Below, piece after piece: positions 26,031-35,022 of a DNA stretch of 50,885 nt. The notes beneath the pieces are model-generated. The model saw only the letters and a program-made list of their open reading frames with translations, ran no database searches and was not told the DNA's origin. This DNA comes from Myxococcales bacterium (GTDB lineage Bacteria; Myxococcota_A; Polyangia; Polyangiales; Houyiibacteriaceae). Within the stretch, counting starts at the first letter, position 1. Each line of letters begins with the position of its first letter. The DNA lies in the NCBI GenBank assembly GCA_020430775.1, contig JAGQJE010000100.1, positions 1 to 50,885 of the forward strand, written 5' to 3'. The position numbers were made by a program, and so were the translations under genes.

Positions 26031-26441
26031 CGCCGGACTCTACGTCGCAGCGCCCCGTCGATCTACGGGCTGAGGGCGCGCAAAGCGCGATCGGCGTGCA
26101 TGCGGGGGTCGGGGACGAGACCAGGAGCGGGAACGGGAGCGCGTGCGGGAGCGGGATCGGGAGCGGGGACGGGGACGGGGACGGGAGCGGGAGCTGGAGC
26201 GGGTGTGGGATCGGGGGCGGGATCGGGGACGAGACCAGGAGCGGGGACGGGAGCGGGAGCGGGGACGGGAACGGGAGCGGGTGCGGGGTTGGGCACTGGT
26301 GCGGGGTCGGGTGGGGGCGTGAGGGGCGTGTTTCGTGGAGTGGAGCCGTGTCCGTCGTGGAGTGGCCGCTTGCGTAGGCGCGGGCGCGCGTGCTACATGC
26401 GGCGCCCCTTTCCGAGCTTGATGGAGCCCTGGGAGATCATC
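26031..26441. other. 411-base intergenic region dominated by a G-rich hexamer repeat
   Basis: The gap between the divergent dnaE and small-protein genes holds no believable gene. A frame on the minus strand would give a 77-residue Pro-Ala-Val-Pro peptide, but it is just the translated repeat. The right end (26330-26441) is ordinary sequence ending in GGGAG, the ribosome site of the next gene. Confidence 0.6.
26108..26325 (+). repeat. G-rich hexamer tandem repeat (gggagc / gggacg variants)
   Basis: About 36 copies of a six-base unit ggganc or ggggnc, interrupted by gagacc, run over some 218 bases. A 23-base block containing the string ggggacgagaccaggagc occurs at 26109-26131 and again at 26223-26245, exactly 114 bases (19 hexamers) apart, so larger segments were duplicated. 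Runs of four Gs at short intervals give strong G-quadruplex potential on the plus strand. Confidence 0.8.
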
Positions 26442-26783
26442 ATGAAGAAGTCGCCGCTCGAGACCGTCAAGGAGCGCTTCGGAGCCGACCGCCAAGCGGC
26501 CAAGGCCGCGCTTGTGAAGGCCGTCCGCGATCTCGCGGGTGAGGGGCTCTGGGTCGAGCGCGTGAACGCCGACAAGGGCCTCGAGCGGGCCTCGAACCGC
26601 AAGCTCTTGCACCTGCACGAGGTCCTGACCGAGGTCAAGGAGCGCTTTGGCTCCCGCTCGGGCGTGATCGACGCGATCCTCGAGCGCGACCAGCGCTCGA
26701 AGGACAGCGGCCTGAGGGCGCGCCTCGAGACTTGGCCGACGCCGCGCCTGTGGGACTACTACCGCGGCGCGAAGCGCGCCTGA
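26442..26783 (+). CDS. Small conserved-looking protein with duplicated VKERFG motif
   Basis: A 113-residue, highly charged, probably all-helical cytosolic protein. ATG at 26442 has GGGAG 7 bases upstream; an ATG at 26421 in the same frame lacks a ribosome site. Two related segments are visible, PLETVKERFGADRQAAKAAL near the N-terminus and VLTEVKERFGSRSGVIDAIL in the middle, suggesting an internal duplication of a helical hairpin. The C-terminus has a WPTPRLWDYYRGAKRA motif. No signal peptide or metal site. I do not recognise a named family; a role in binding nucleic acid is possible from its charge but unproven. Confidence 0.72.
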   Translation: MKKSPLETVKERFGADRQAAKAALVKAVRDLAGEGLWVERVNADKGLERASNRKLLHLHEVLTEVKERFGSRSGVIDAILERDQRSKDSGLRARLETWPTPRLWDYYRGAKRA

Positions 26784-26818
26784 TCTACCTCTCGCTCGGG
26801 CGCCGCTGACGCGCCGCG

Positions 26819-27838
26819 CTACGGGGCGAGGCGGGCGAAGAGGTCGAAGTACCACCGCACGAGCTCGGGCCCGAAGAACAGGTACTCGAGCGCGCCGAGC
26901 GCCAGGAACGGGCCGAAGGGGATACGGAGCCGCGCGACGCCGCGCAGGCCGCTGGGCCTGAGCGTCTCGATGTCGCTCAGCGCCACGTGTCGGTCGGTGG
27001 CGAGCGCGGCGTCCGACTCGTGCGGGTTCGCCGGCAGCCCGGCCGCGTGCGGCACGCCGGGCGCTACGGCCGGCTCCGCCTCGGCAGGCACCGGCGAGTC
27101 GTCGTCTGTCGAGCCCGCTCGGCCGCGGCCAGTCGCGAGCGAGACGGCCGCGGCGACGAGGCCCTGCATCGAGCCGGCGATGAGCGCGAAGAGCACCGCC
27201 TTCCACCCGAGGAAGGCGCCGATCATCATGAGGAGCTTCGAGTCGCCCTCGCCCATGCCGCGGCGGCCGAAGAGGCGCTCGTACGTCCACACGAAAAACA
27301 CCTGCACCAGCAGGAACCCGAGCCCCGCCCCGTACGCCGCGGCGGCGGCGCCCGGCGCGAGCCGTAGCGGCGCGGTGGCGAGGCCGAGCGCGCTCCCCGG
27401 CAGGCTGACCTCGTCCGGGATCTCCATCCACTCGAGGTCGACGAAGGTGGCCACGACGAGCCCGCCGACGAACGCGAAGTAGACGGCGGTCTCGAAGGCG
27501 GCCTGCGCGAGCGAGGTCCCGAGCGGCGCGTCCACCCAAAACCGCCGCGCCAGCGCGAGGGCGAGGGCCGCCGTGAGCGTCTCGACCAAGACGTATCGCG
27601 GCGACAGGCGCGTGCCGCAGCACGCCGTCCGCCCTCGCAGCATGAAGTAGCCGAGGATGGGGAGGTTTCGCCAAGGAGGAATCGCCGCGCCGCAGCTCGG
27701 GCAGTGGCTCGGCGGGGTCACCACGCTCATGCCCCGCGGCCACCGGTAGATGGCGACGTTGAAGAAGCTTCCGAAGAGCGCCCCCAGCACACCGATGACG
27801 GTGTAGACGAACGCCGGGGCGAGGTCGGCCGCGAGCAT
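26819..27838 (-). CDS. pilD: Prepilin peptidase (type IV leader peptidase, A24 family)
   Basis: An inner-membrane aspartic protease that cleaves and N-methylates type IV pilin and type II secretion pseudopilin precursors. The 339-residue protein has FGSFFNVAIYRWPRG, then a cytosolic zinc loop. Catalytic Asp are in VDLEWMEIPDEVS and GEGDSKLLMMIG. The loop has CPSC but the second pair reads TACCG instead of the usual CxxC. About 70 residues of Pro/Ala/Asp-rich sequence are inserted before the last helices (GRAGSTDDDSPVPAEAEP onward), which explains the extra length. ATG at 27838 puts the first membrane helix at the N-terminus; the longer upstream frame is arginine- and proline-rich. No pilin genes are adjacent. 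Confidence 0.9.
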   Translation of the reverse strand: MLAADLAPAFVYTVIGVLGALFGSFFNVAIYRWPRGMSVVTPPSHCPSCGAAIPPWRNLPILGYFMLRGRTACCGTRLSPRYVLVETLTAALALALARRFWVDAPLGTSLAQAAFETAVYFAFVGGLVVATFVDLEWMEIPDEVSLPGSALGLATAPLRLAPGAAAAAYGAGLGFLLVQVFFVWTYERLFGRRGMGEGDSKLLMMIGAFLGWKAVLFALIAGSMQGLVAAAVSLATGRGRAGSTDDDSPVPAEAEPAVAPGVPHAAGLPANPHESDAALATDRHVALSDIETLRPSGLRGVARLRIPFGPFLALGALEYLFFGPELVRWYFDLFARLAP

Positions 27839-27959
27839 CGGCGCGAGGATAGCAGCGGGCGCGCGCGGAGCGCACATCATGCCGCCCAATCGCCGGGGAG
27901 CGCCCCGCGCGCCCGCCCGCGGGGATGGCGCGCGCAGGTGCCCCGGGTACACTGCGGCC

Positions 27960-28640
27960 GTGTCCGAGTCCGACTCCCAGGCCCTCGTCGCGCTGCGCGC
28001 GCCCGAGCCCGTTCGTCCCGGAGAGAACGCGGTCTACGCCGCCGCGGCGGGGGTGCTCTCGTCGTTCCCGGTCCCGTGGATCGACACCATCCTTGGCGAG
28101 GCTGCGCGCGGGGCGGTCATGCGGCGCGTGGCGGCTCGGCACGGCGTGCGGCTCACGCGGGAGGCTCGTGAGGAGCTGTCCCGGGTGACGACCGCCATCC
28201 CCACCGGTCGCGGCGCCCGCGTGGCGCGCCACGTGCTCCTGCGCTTCGCCTCGCCGCTGCGCCTCGTGAGCCGGGCGGAGGACGCGGTGAGCGTGTTCGT
28301 CGCGGCGGACCTCTTCGACCACTACCTGCGCACCTCCGGACGGCGGCCCGGCGCGCCGGTGACCGGGCTCGAGGCCGCGCGGGTGCGCCGCGCCGTCCGG
28401 GCGGGTGCGCTGCGCGGCGTGCGGGACGCGATCGAGGCGAGCCCCGGGGCCGGGTTCCGCCACCTGAAGGCGACCGCGGGCGCGGTCCGCCGCGACGACC
28501 CGGAGGACCGCTCGGCGCTCGCGCGCGTCATCGACACCTTCCTCGACGGCCTGGCCGGCGCGCCGGGCGCGGTCACCGAGGCGATGGCGCGCGCGTTCGA
28601 TGACGCGCTCGCCGCGGCCGACGACGAGGACCTCGCGTGA
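27960..28640 (+). CDS. Hypothetical protein upstream of proB, DUF697-like
   Basis: A 226-residue protein read from GTG at 27960 (VSESDSQALVALRAPEPV). Residues 25-75 (VYAAAAGVLSSFPVPWIDTI and RRVAARHGVRLTREAREEL) resemble the DUF697/EcsC-like pattern in which a hydrophobic segment with a PVP-x-D motif precedes a helical R-x-G-V-x-L-T region. The remaining part is helical and rich in Ala and Arg, with no catalytic motif. Its stop overlaps the proB GTG (GTGA), so it is translationally coupled to proline synthesis. In many bacteria the place before proB is taken by obg; this protein is not Obg. Function unknown. Confidence 0.65.
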   Translation: MSESDSQALVALRAPEPVRPGENAVYAAAAGVLSSFPVPWIDTILGEAARGAVMRRVAARHGVRLTREAREELSRVTTAIPTGRGARVARHVLLRFASPLRLVSRAEDAVSVFVAADLFDHYLRTSGRRPGAPVTGLEAARVRRAVRAGALRGVRDAIEASPGAGFRHLKATAGAVRRDDPEDRSALARVIDTFLDGLAGAPGAVTEAMARAFDDALAAADDEDLA

Positions 28641-29734
28641 GCGAGACGATCCGCGAGCGGCTGGGCGCGGCGCGGCGCGTCGTCGTCAAGATCGGGAGCC
28701 GTTCGCTGCTGGCCACCGAGAGCGGGCGCTTCGAGCAGCTCGCCGCGCAGGTCGCGCGGCTCCGCGAGCAAGGGCGCGCGGCCATCATCGTGTCGTCGGG
28801 CGCCGTCGCCATCGGCCGCCGGCGCCTCGGGCTGTCCGCTCGGCCGACCGACATCGCCCACGCCCAGGCGGTCGCCGCGGTCGGGCAGTCTGGGCTCATC
28901 CGCTCGTACGAGGAGGCGTTCGCCCGGCACGCGCTCGGCGTCGCGCAGGTGCTCGTCACCCACGCCGACCTCGAGCACCGCGAGCGCTTCTTGAACGCGC
29001 GCCGGGCGCTCGGGGCGCTGCTCGACCTCGGGGTCGTGCCGGTCATCAACGAGAACGACACCGTCGCCGTCGATGAGCTGCGCTTCGGCGACAACGACCA
29101 GCTCGCCGCGATGATCGCCAACGTCGCGGCGGCGGACGTCCTGGTGCTCCTCACCGACGTGCAGGGCGTGCTGGACGGTCAGGGCGCCCGCGTGTCGGTC
29201 ATCCGGTCACGGGCCGAGGTCGACGCGTTCGTGCGGCCCTCGGCGGACGACGTCGGGCGCGGCGGCATGGCGTCGAAGCTCGAGGCGGCGCAGCGCGCGG
29301 CGCACCAGGGTGTCCCGGTGGTCATCGGGGACGCCGGCGATCCGGAGCTGCTGGCGAAGGTCGTCCGCGGGGACGACGTCGGCACCCTCTTCGCGCCCGC
29401 CCACGAGCCGCTCCCGAGCCGCAAGCACTGGATCGCGTACACGCTCCGGCCGCGGGGCGCGCTCGTCGTCGACGCGGGCGCGGTCCGGGCGCTGGTCGAG
29501 CGCCACTCGAGCCTGCTGCCATCGGGCATCGTCGGCGTCCGCGGGGACTTCGAGCCCGGCGACTCGGTGTCCATCGTCTCGGCGGACGGCGCCGAGGTCG
29601 CCCGCGGCCTGACCCGCTACGGCACGCGCCAGGCGGCCCAGCTCGCCGGCGCCCGGAGCGCGGACATCCGCCGGCGCATCGGCCAGCACGATGGAGATGT
29701 GGTAGTGCATCGCGATGATCTAGTCGTCTTCTGA
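28637..29734 (+). CDS. proB: Glutamate 5-kinase with PUA domain
   Basis: ProB phosphorylates glutamate to glutamyl-5-phosphate, the first and feedback-inhibited step of proline synthesis. The 365-residue protein has an N-terminal amino-acid kinase fold (VVVKIGSRSLL, IIVSSGAVAIGRRRLGL, PVINENDTVAVDELRFGDND, LLTDVQGV) and a C-terminal PUA domain from about residue 275 (GALVVDAGAVRALVERHSSLLPSG). The GTG at 28637 overlaps the previous stop. ProA follows 89 bases downstream after a stable hairpin. Confidence 0.96.
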   Translation: MSETIRERLGAARRVVVKIGSRSLLATESGRFEQLAAQVARLREQGRAAIIVSSGAVAIGRRRLGLSARPTDIAHAQAVAAVGQSGLIRSYEEAFARHALGVAQVLVTHADLEHRERFLNARRALGALLDLGVVPVINENDTVAVDELRFGDNDQLAAMIANVAAADVLVLLTDVQGVLDGQGARVSVIRSRAEVDAFVRPSADDVGRGGMASKLEAAQRAAHQGVPVVIGDAGDPELLAKVVRGDDVGTLFAPAHEPLPSRKHWIAYTLRPRGALVVDAGAVRALVERHSSLLPSGIVGVRGDFEPGDSVSIVSADGAEVARGLTRYGTRQAAQLAGARSADIRRRIGQHDGDVVVHRDDLVVF

Positions 29735-29749
29735 GGGCCTTCGGGCCCT
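29734..29749 (+). promoter_or_regulatory. C(UUCG)G hairpin at the proB stop codon
   Basis: agggcc (29734-29739) and ggccct (29744-29749) form a perfect six-base stem closed by a C(TTCG)G tetraloop, one of the most stable RNA loops. It begins on the last base of the proB stop and lies 75 bases before proA. No T-run follows, so it more likely protects the transcript end or modulates read-through than terminates fully. Confidence 0.5.
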
Positions 29750-29823
29750 GGGCGGCGCATTGAGCGGCTTACGTCCGCCCTCGGTCGGTCGCGGGGTGTG
29801 CGGCGGGCTGCTAGCTTCCGCGT

Positions 29824-31107
29824 ATGACCGCAGACGCCGACATCGAGGCCCTGGTTCGACGGCTCGCCCTCGAGGCGAAGCGCGCCTCGCTCGCCCTCGC
29901 GACGACGCCCACGCAGACGAAGAACGCCGTGCTGTTGCGCGCGGCGGCGTCGCTGCGAGGTCCGGCCGGCGACGCGGTGATCGAGGCGAACGGTCGCGAC
30001 CTGGTCGTCGCGCGCGAGCTCGGCCTCGACGACGCGATGCTCGACCGCCTGCGGCTCGATCGCGCGCGGGTCGACGGCGTGGCCGAGGGTGTGGAGCACG
30101 TCGCCTCGCTGCCCGATCCGGTGGGCGAACAGGTCGACCAGCGCCGGCTCCCGAACGGCCTCGAGGTCGCGCGGATGCGGGTGCCGCTCGGGCTCATCGG
30201 CATCATCTACGAGTCGCGCCCCAACGTGACGGCCGACGCCGCGGCCCTCTGCATCAAGAGCGGCAACGCCGTGCTGCTCCGCGGCGGCAAGGAAGCGTTC
30301 CATTCGAACACGGCCATCGCGGCGGTCTTCGGGGACGCCCTCGAGGCGGAGGGGCTGCCTCGGGCGGCCGCGACCCTGCTCCCGACGACCGACCGCGCCG
30401 CGACGCTCGCCATGATCCGCCTCGACGGCGTGGTCGACCTGGTCATCCCCCGCGGCGGCGAGGGGCTCATCCACTTCGTCGCCGACAACGCGCGCGTCCC
30501 CGTCGTGCGCCACTACAAGGGCGTCTGCCACGTCTACGTCGACGGCGACGCCGACCTCGAGATGGCGCTCGCGATCGCGATCAACGCGAAGACGCAGCGG
30601 CCCGGCGTCTGCAACGCGATGGAGACGCTCTTGGTGGACGAAGCCTGCGCGGACGCCTTCGTGCCGAAGGCCCTCCGTGCGCTGGCCGGCAAGCGGGTCG
30701 AGGTGCACGCCGACGACGGGGTGCGCGCGCGGGCGGGCGAGCTCGCGGCGCGGGTCGTGCCGCTCGAGCCCGAGGACTGGGACCGCGAGTACCTCCGGCT
30801 CGCCATGAACTTTGGCGTCGTAGACGGCATCGACGGCGCGCTCGCCCACGTCGGCCGACACGGCTCGAACCACACCGAGGCCATCGTCACCGAGGACCCG
30901 GACAAGGCGGATCGGTGGCTGCGGGAGGTCGACGCGAGCCTCGTCCTCGTCAACGCGTCGACCCGCTTCAACGACGGCGCCCAGCTCGGGCTCGGCGCCG
31001 AGATGGGCATCTCGACGACGAAGCTCCACGCGTATGGCCCGATGGGTCTGTCCGAGCTGTGTACGCTAAAATGGATCGGCCGCGGCGCCGGACAGGTCCG
31101 CGCTTGA
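29824..31107 (+). CDS. proA: Gamma-glutamyl phosphate reductase
   Basis: ProA reduces glutamyl-5-phosphate to the semialdehyde with NADPH in proline synthesis. The 427-residue aldehyde-dehydrogenase-fold enzyme has IGIIYESRPNVTADAAALCIKSGNAVLLRGGKEA-type family sequence (RPNVTADAAALCIKSGNA seen), the nucleophile cysteine in RPGVCNAMETLL (about Cys263) and the C-terminal GLGAEMGISTTKLHAYGPMG motif. ATG at 29824 matches the usual N-terminus. It follows proB and is followed after 61 bases by rsfS. Confidence 0.97.
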   Translation: MTADADIEALVRRLALEAKRASLALATTPTQTKNAVLLRAAASLRGPAGDAVIEANGRDLVVARELGLDDAMLDRLRLDRARVDGVAEGVEHVASLPDPVGEQVDQRRLPNGLEVARMRVPLGLIGIIYESRPNVTADAAALCIKSGNAVLLRGGKEAFHSNTAIAAVFGDALEAEGLPRAAATLLPTTDRAATLAMIRLDGVVDLVIPRGGEGLIHFVADNARVPVVRHYKGVCHVYVDGDADLEMALAIAINAKTQRPGVCNAMETLLVDEACADAFVPKALRALAGKRVEVHADDGVRARAGELAARVVPLEPEDWDREYLRLAMNFGVVDGIDGALAHVGRHGSNHTEAIVTEDPDKADRWLREVDASLVLVNASTRFNDGAQLGLGAEMGISTTKLHAYGPMGLSELCTLKWIGRGAGQVRA

Positions 31108-31168
31108 CCTGTAGGCCCGCCGCCGCTGCCCGCCAGCCCGTCTGCCGCGTTTTACGACAAGGAGTCAC

Positions 31169-31588
31169 GTGACCTCACCCACCGCCCCGACGCCAGACAC
31201 CACCGACGCTCCGAACCAGGCCGCGGACGACACCGCTCGCCGAACCGCGCTCCAGATCGTGGGCGCCGCGCTCGACAAGAAGGCGGTGAACGCGCAGATC
31301 GTCGACGTCCGCGGGAAGGTCGACTACTGCGACTACGTCGTCGTCATGAGCGGGCGGAGCGACCGGCAGGTGACCGCCATCACGAAGGGCATCGACCGCG
31401 ACCTCCGAGAGAAGCACGGCGTCCGCCCGCTCGGCGTGGAGGGTCTCGCTCAGGCCCGCTGGGTGCTGATGGATTTCGGCGACGTCATCGTGCACGTCTT
31501 TCACGACGAGGTGCGCGGCTACTACGACCTCGAGGCGCTGTGGATGGACGCGCCCCGCGTGCCCTACGACGCGGCGCCCGCCGACTGA
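31169..31588 (+). CDS. rsfS: Ribosomal silencing factor RsfS
   Basis: RsfS (Iojap family) binds ribosomal protein L14 and blocks subunit joining under starvation. The 139-residue protein has the DUF143 core: VGAALDKKAVNAQIVDV, YCDYVVVMSGRSDRQVTAI, GVEGLAQARWVLMDFGDVIVHVF-type (WVLMDFGDVIVHVFHDEVRG seen). The GTG at 31169 is fixed by AAGGAG 6 bases upstream. In many genomes the order is obg-proB-proA-nadD-rsfS-rlmH; here nadD and obg are missing from the row. Confidence 0.93.
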   Translation: MTSPTAPTPDTTDAPNQAADDTARRTALQIVGAALDKKAVNAQIVDVRGKVDYCDYVVVMSGRSDRQVTAITKGIDRDLREKHGVRPLGVEGLAQARWVLMDFGDVIVHVFHDEVRGYYDLEALWMDAPRVPYDAAPAD

Positions 31589-31604
31589 CTCCGCGCGGCG
31601 TCCG

Positions 31605-32045
31605 ATGCACGTGCGCTTCGTCGCGGCTGGGCGGATCCGAGAGGGTGACCTGCGCGCGGCGCTCGACGACTACTACGCGCGCATCGGGCGGTACGCGCGC
31701 TTCGAAGAGCTCGAGCTGAAGGACGCCCCGGCGAAAGACGCCGAAGCGCTCTTCGCGCGGGCGATCCCGAACCGGGCCCGCGTCATCGCGCTCGAGGTCG
31801 ACGGTGAGGCGCCGTCGAGCGAGGGGCTCGCGCGCCTCATCGGTCGCGCCGAAAACGACGCCGTCCAGACGCTCGTCTTCTTGATCGGCGGCGCGTACGG
31901 GCTGCCCCCGGCGACGTCGAAGGCCGCGGACCTGCGCCTGTCGCTGTCGAACCTGACCCTGCCCCACAGGCTCGCGCGTCTGTTGCTCGCCGAGCAGGTC
32001 TACCGCGGGTTCACGATCCTGCGCGGCGAGCCGTACAGCCACTAG
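31605..32045 (+). CDS. rlmH: 23S rRNA (pseudouridine1915-N3)-methyltransferase RlmH
   Basis: RlmH is a SPOUT methyltransferase that methylates pseudouridine 1915 of 23S rRNA in assembled ribosomes. The 146-residue protein has the SAM-binding knot motifs FLIGGAYGLP and LSLSNLTLPHRLARLLLAEQ, and the terminal RGEPYSH, close to the usual EPYHH end. It lies 16 bases after rsfS, its classical neighbour, and converges with comF. Confidence 0.95.
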   Translation: MHVRFVAAGRIREGDLRAALDDYYARIGRYARFEELELKDAPAKDAEALFARAIPNRARVIALEVDGEAPSSEGLARLIGRAENDAVQTLVFLIGGAYGLPPATSKAADLRLSLSNLTLPHRLARLLLAEQVYRGFTILRGEPYSH

Positions 32046-32049
32046 GGAT

Positions 32050-32063
32050 CGCCGCCGGCGGCG
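32050..32063. terminator. Perfect 14-base palindrome between rlmH and comF
   Basis: cgccgccggcggcg fills almost the whole 18-base gap between two convergent genes and reads the same on both strands. It could fold into a short GC stem in either transcript and act as a compact bidirectional terminator, though no T-run follows. Confidence 0.35.
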
Positions 32064-32684
32064 CTATTGCACGCAGGTCACGGCGAGCGCGAAGACCTGC
32101 TCGGCGCCGGCCGATCGGAGCGTCGCCGCGCAGGCGGCGAACGTCGCCCCGGTCGTCCGCACGTCGTCGATGAGCAGCGGGCGCCGAGGCACCCCGCCCG
32201 GCCGCGCGACGAACGCCCCGCGGACGTTGTCCTCGCGGAGCGTCCCCACGAGGCGCGCTTGCGGGAGGGTGTCGCGGACGCGACGGAGCGCCCCGCGGTC
32301 GAGCGGCAGGGCGAGCGAGCGCGCGACGTGTACGCCGAGCAGGTCGCTCTGGTTGAAGCCGCGCGCCCGGCGACGGCGCGGATGAAGCGGCACCGGTACG
32401 ACCGCGTCGACGCGGCCGGCGAGCCGCCTCGCCCGAGCCGCGAGCGCCTCGCCGAGCACCGCCGCGTGCTCGGTCCGGCCGCGGTACTTGAGCGCGTGGA
32501 CCGCCTCGGCCGCCGGTCCGCCGAAGGCGAACGCGCCGGGCGCGTCACGCAGCCGGTCGAGCAGCGGCTCGCAGACCGGGCAGAAGCCGCGGACCTCGAA
32601 GGGGAGCGCCCCGTCGCATCCGGGGCAGCGCGTGGGCGCGAGCAGGTGGAGCAGACCGTTGGCCCAGCGCGGCGGGTGTGCCAT
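32064..32684 (-). CDS. comF: ComF family phosphoribosyltransferase-like protein
   Basis: A 206-residue protein with an N-terminal zinc ribbon of two CxxC pairs (RCPGCDG, FCPVCEP) and a type I phosphoribosyltransferase domain. The domain includes RRARGFNQSDLLG and the PRPP loop LLIDDVRTTGAT. ComF proteins are needed for late steps of DNA uptake during natural transformation in several bacteria; others are called amidophosphoribosyltransferase-like. The length is a little short of the usual 230-240 residues. It is the only competence-type gene here, so uptake cannot be concluded. Confidence 0.88.
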   Translation of the reverse strand: MAHPPRWANGLLHLLAPTRCPGCDGALPFEVRGFCPVCEPLLDRLRDAPGAFAFGGPAAEAVHALKYRGRTEHAAVLGEALAARARRLAGRVDAVVPVPLHPRRRRARGFNQSDLLGVHVARSLALPLDRGALRRVRDTLPQARLVGTLREDNVRGAFVARPGGVPRRPLLIDDVRTTGATFAACAATLRSAGAEQVFALAVTCVQ

Positions 32685-32811
32685 GCGCGACTCATCGGGC
32701 GGCGCACGCGGTGGTTGCCTCCCGTCTGCGAACGCGGGCCCGTCGTGCTACCACCGAGGCCCGCGCGGCCGATCAGGCGCGGTGTTGGGGCGCGGGCCCC
32801 GGACGGTGGTC

Positions 32812-33303
32812 ATGGCGAAGCGCGCACGAGTCGACAAGGGCGTCCAGGGGATGGAGACGCTCGTCTGCCGGAACCCGAAGGCCGCGCAGCGCTACGAGAT
32901 CGACGAGCGGCTGGAGGCCGGCATCGTGCTGGTGGGCTCCGAGGTGAAGAGCCTGAGAGCGCGCCGCGCCGACCTCGACGGCGCCTACGCCTCGATCGAC
33001 GACGACGAGCTCTTCCTGCACAAGATGCACATCGCGCCTTACGAGCAGGCGGGGTACGCCGGGCACGACGTCCGGCGGCGCCGCAAGCTCCTCGTGCACC
33101 GCCGCGAGATCGAGCGCCTGCGGGGCCGGCTGAGCACCAAGGGCTACTCGCTGGTTCCGCTGCAGGTCTATTTCAAGAAGGGTGTCGCCAAGGTGCAGCT
33201 CGGTCTCGGCAAGGGCCGCAAGGTCCACGACAACCGTGAGTCCATCAAGCGAGACATCGCGCTCAAGGAGGCGAGGGCGGCGATGCGGGACAAGCGCCGA
33301 TGA
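32812..33303 (+). CDS. smpB: SsrA-binding protein SmpB
   Basis: SmpB binds tmRNA and delivers it to stalled ribosomes for trans-translation. The 163-residue protein has the OB-barrel motifs LEAGIVLVGSEVKSLR, LHKMHIAPYEQA and GYSLVPLQVYFKKGVAKVQLG, and a basic C-terminal helix (KRDIALKEARAAMRDKRR). ATG at 32812 gives the normal N-terminus; upstream frame sequence is a shadow of comF. The stop overlaps the start of the next gene by ATGA. The tmRNA gene ssrA is not visible nearby. Confidence 0.95.
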   Translation: MAKRARVDKGVQGMETLVCRNPKAAQRYEIDERLEAGIVLVGSEVKSLRARRADLDGAYASIDDDELFLHKMHIAPYEQAGYAGHDVRRRRKLLVHRREIERLRGRLSTKGYSLVPLQVYFKKGVAKVQLGLGKGRKVHDNRESIKRDIALKEARAAMRDKRR

Positions 33304-33596
33304 CGCTGCCGGCGCGCTTCGAAGCGGCGGGCGGGGCAAGTGCGCCGGCACCGAGCGCCGAGGGCGAGGGCGAGGTGCGCTCGTTCGACGGCCGGACGCT
33401 GACCTTCGTGTCGCCGGCGGCATACGCGCCGGGCGCGCCGGTGTCGATGACGGTGCTGGTCGGCGGCGCGCCGGTCGGGCTCGAGGGGCGGAGCCTCGGT
33501 TCGCGGCGCTTGCCGGACGGGCGCTTCGAGGCGCGGATGCGGATGGTGAACCTGCGCCGCTCGACGCGCGAGACCTTGATCGCCGCGCTCGCCTGA
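33300..33596 (+). CDS. PilZ-like small beta-barrel protein coupled to smpB
   Basis: A 98-residue protein whose ATG overlaps the smpB stop (ATGA). The beta-rich middle (GEVRSFDGRTLTFVSPAAYAPGAPVSMTVLVGG, in segments) and the closing RMRMVNLRRSTRETLIAAL helix recall a PilZ domain, the usual c-di-GMP receptor. The RxxxR and DxSxxG binding motifs are not clearly present, so c-di-GMP binding is doubtful. It could instead be an unrelated small barrel. Strict coupling to smpB and codon use support a real gene. Confidence 0.6.
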   Translation: MTLPARFEAAGGASAPAPSAEGEGEVRSFDGRTLTFVSPAAYAPGAPVSMTVLVGGAPVGLEGRSLGSRRLPDGRFEARMRMVNLRRSTRETLIAALA

Positions 33597-33627
33597 GCGC
33601 GGCAGCGAGTCCGCACCAGGGGCTGCG

Positions 33628-34953
<1,326 letters not shown>

Positions 34954-35022
34954 GGCCCGCGAGTATAGACGCTCCCCTTCGTCCGGCCACCCCGACGGGC
35001 CGCGGCGGCCGTCGAGGGGCCG

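Noticed and set aside
26063-26296. 77-codon Pro/Ala/Val frame on the minus strand
   Set aside because: Pure translation of the hexamer repeat; no ribosome site and no non-repeat sequence of its own.
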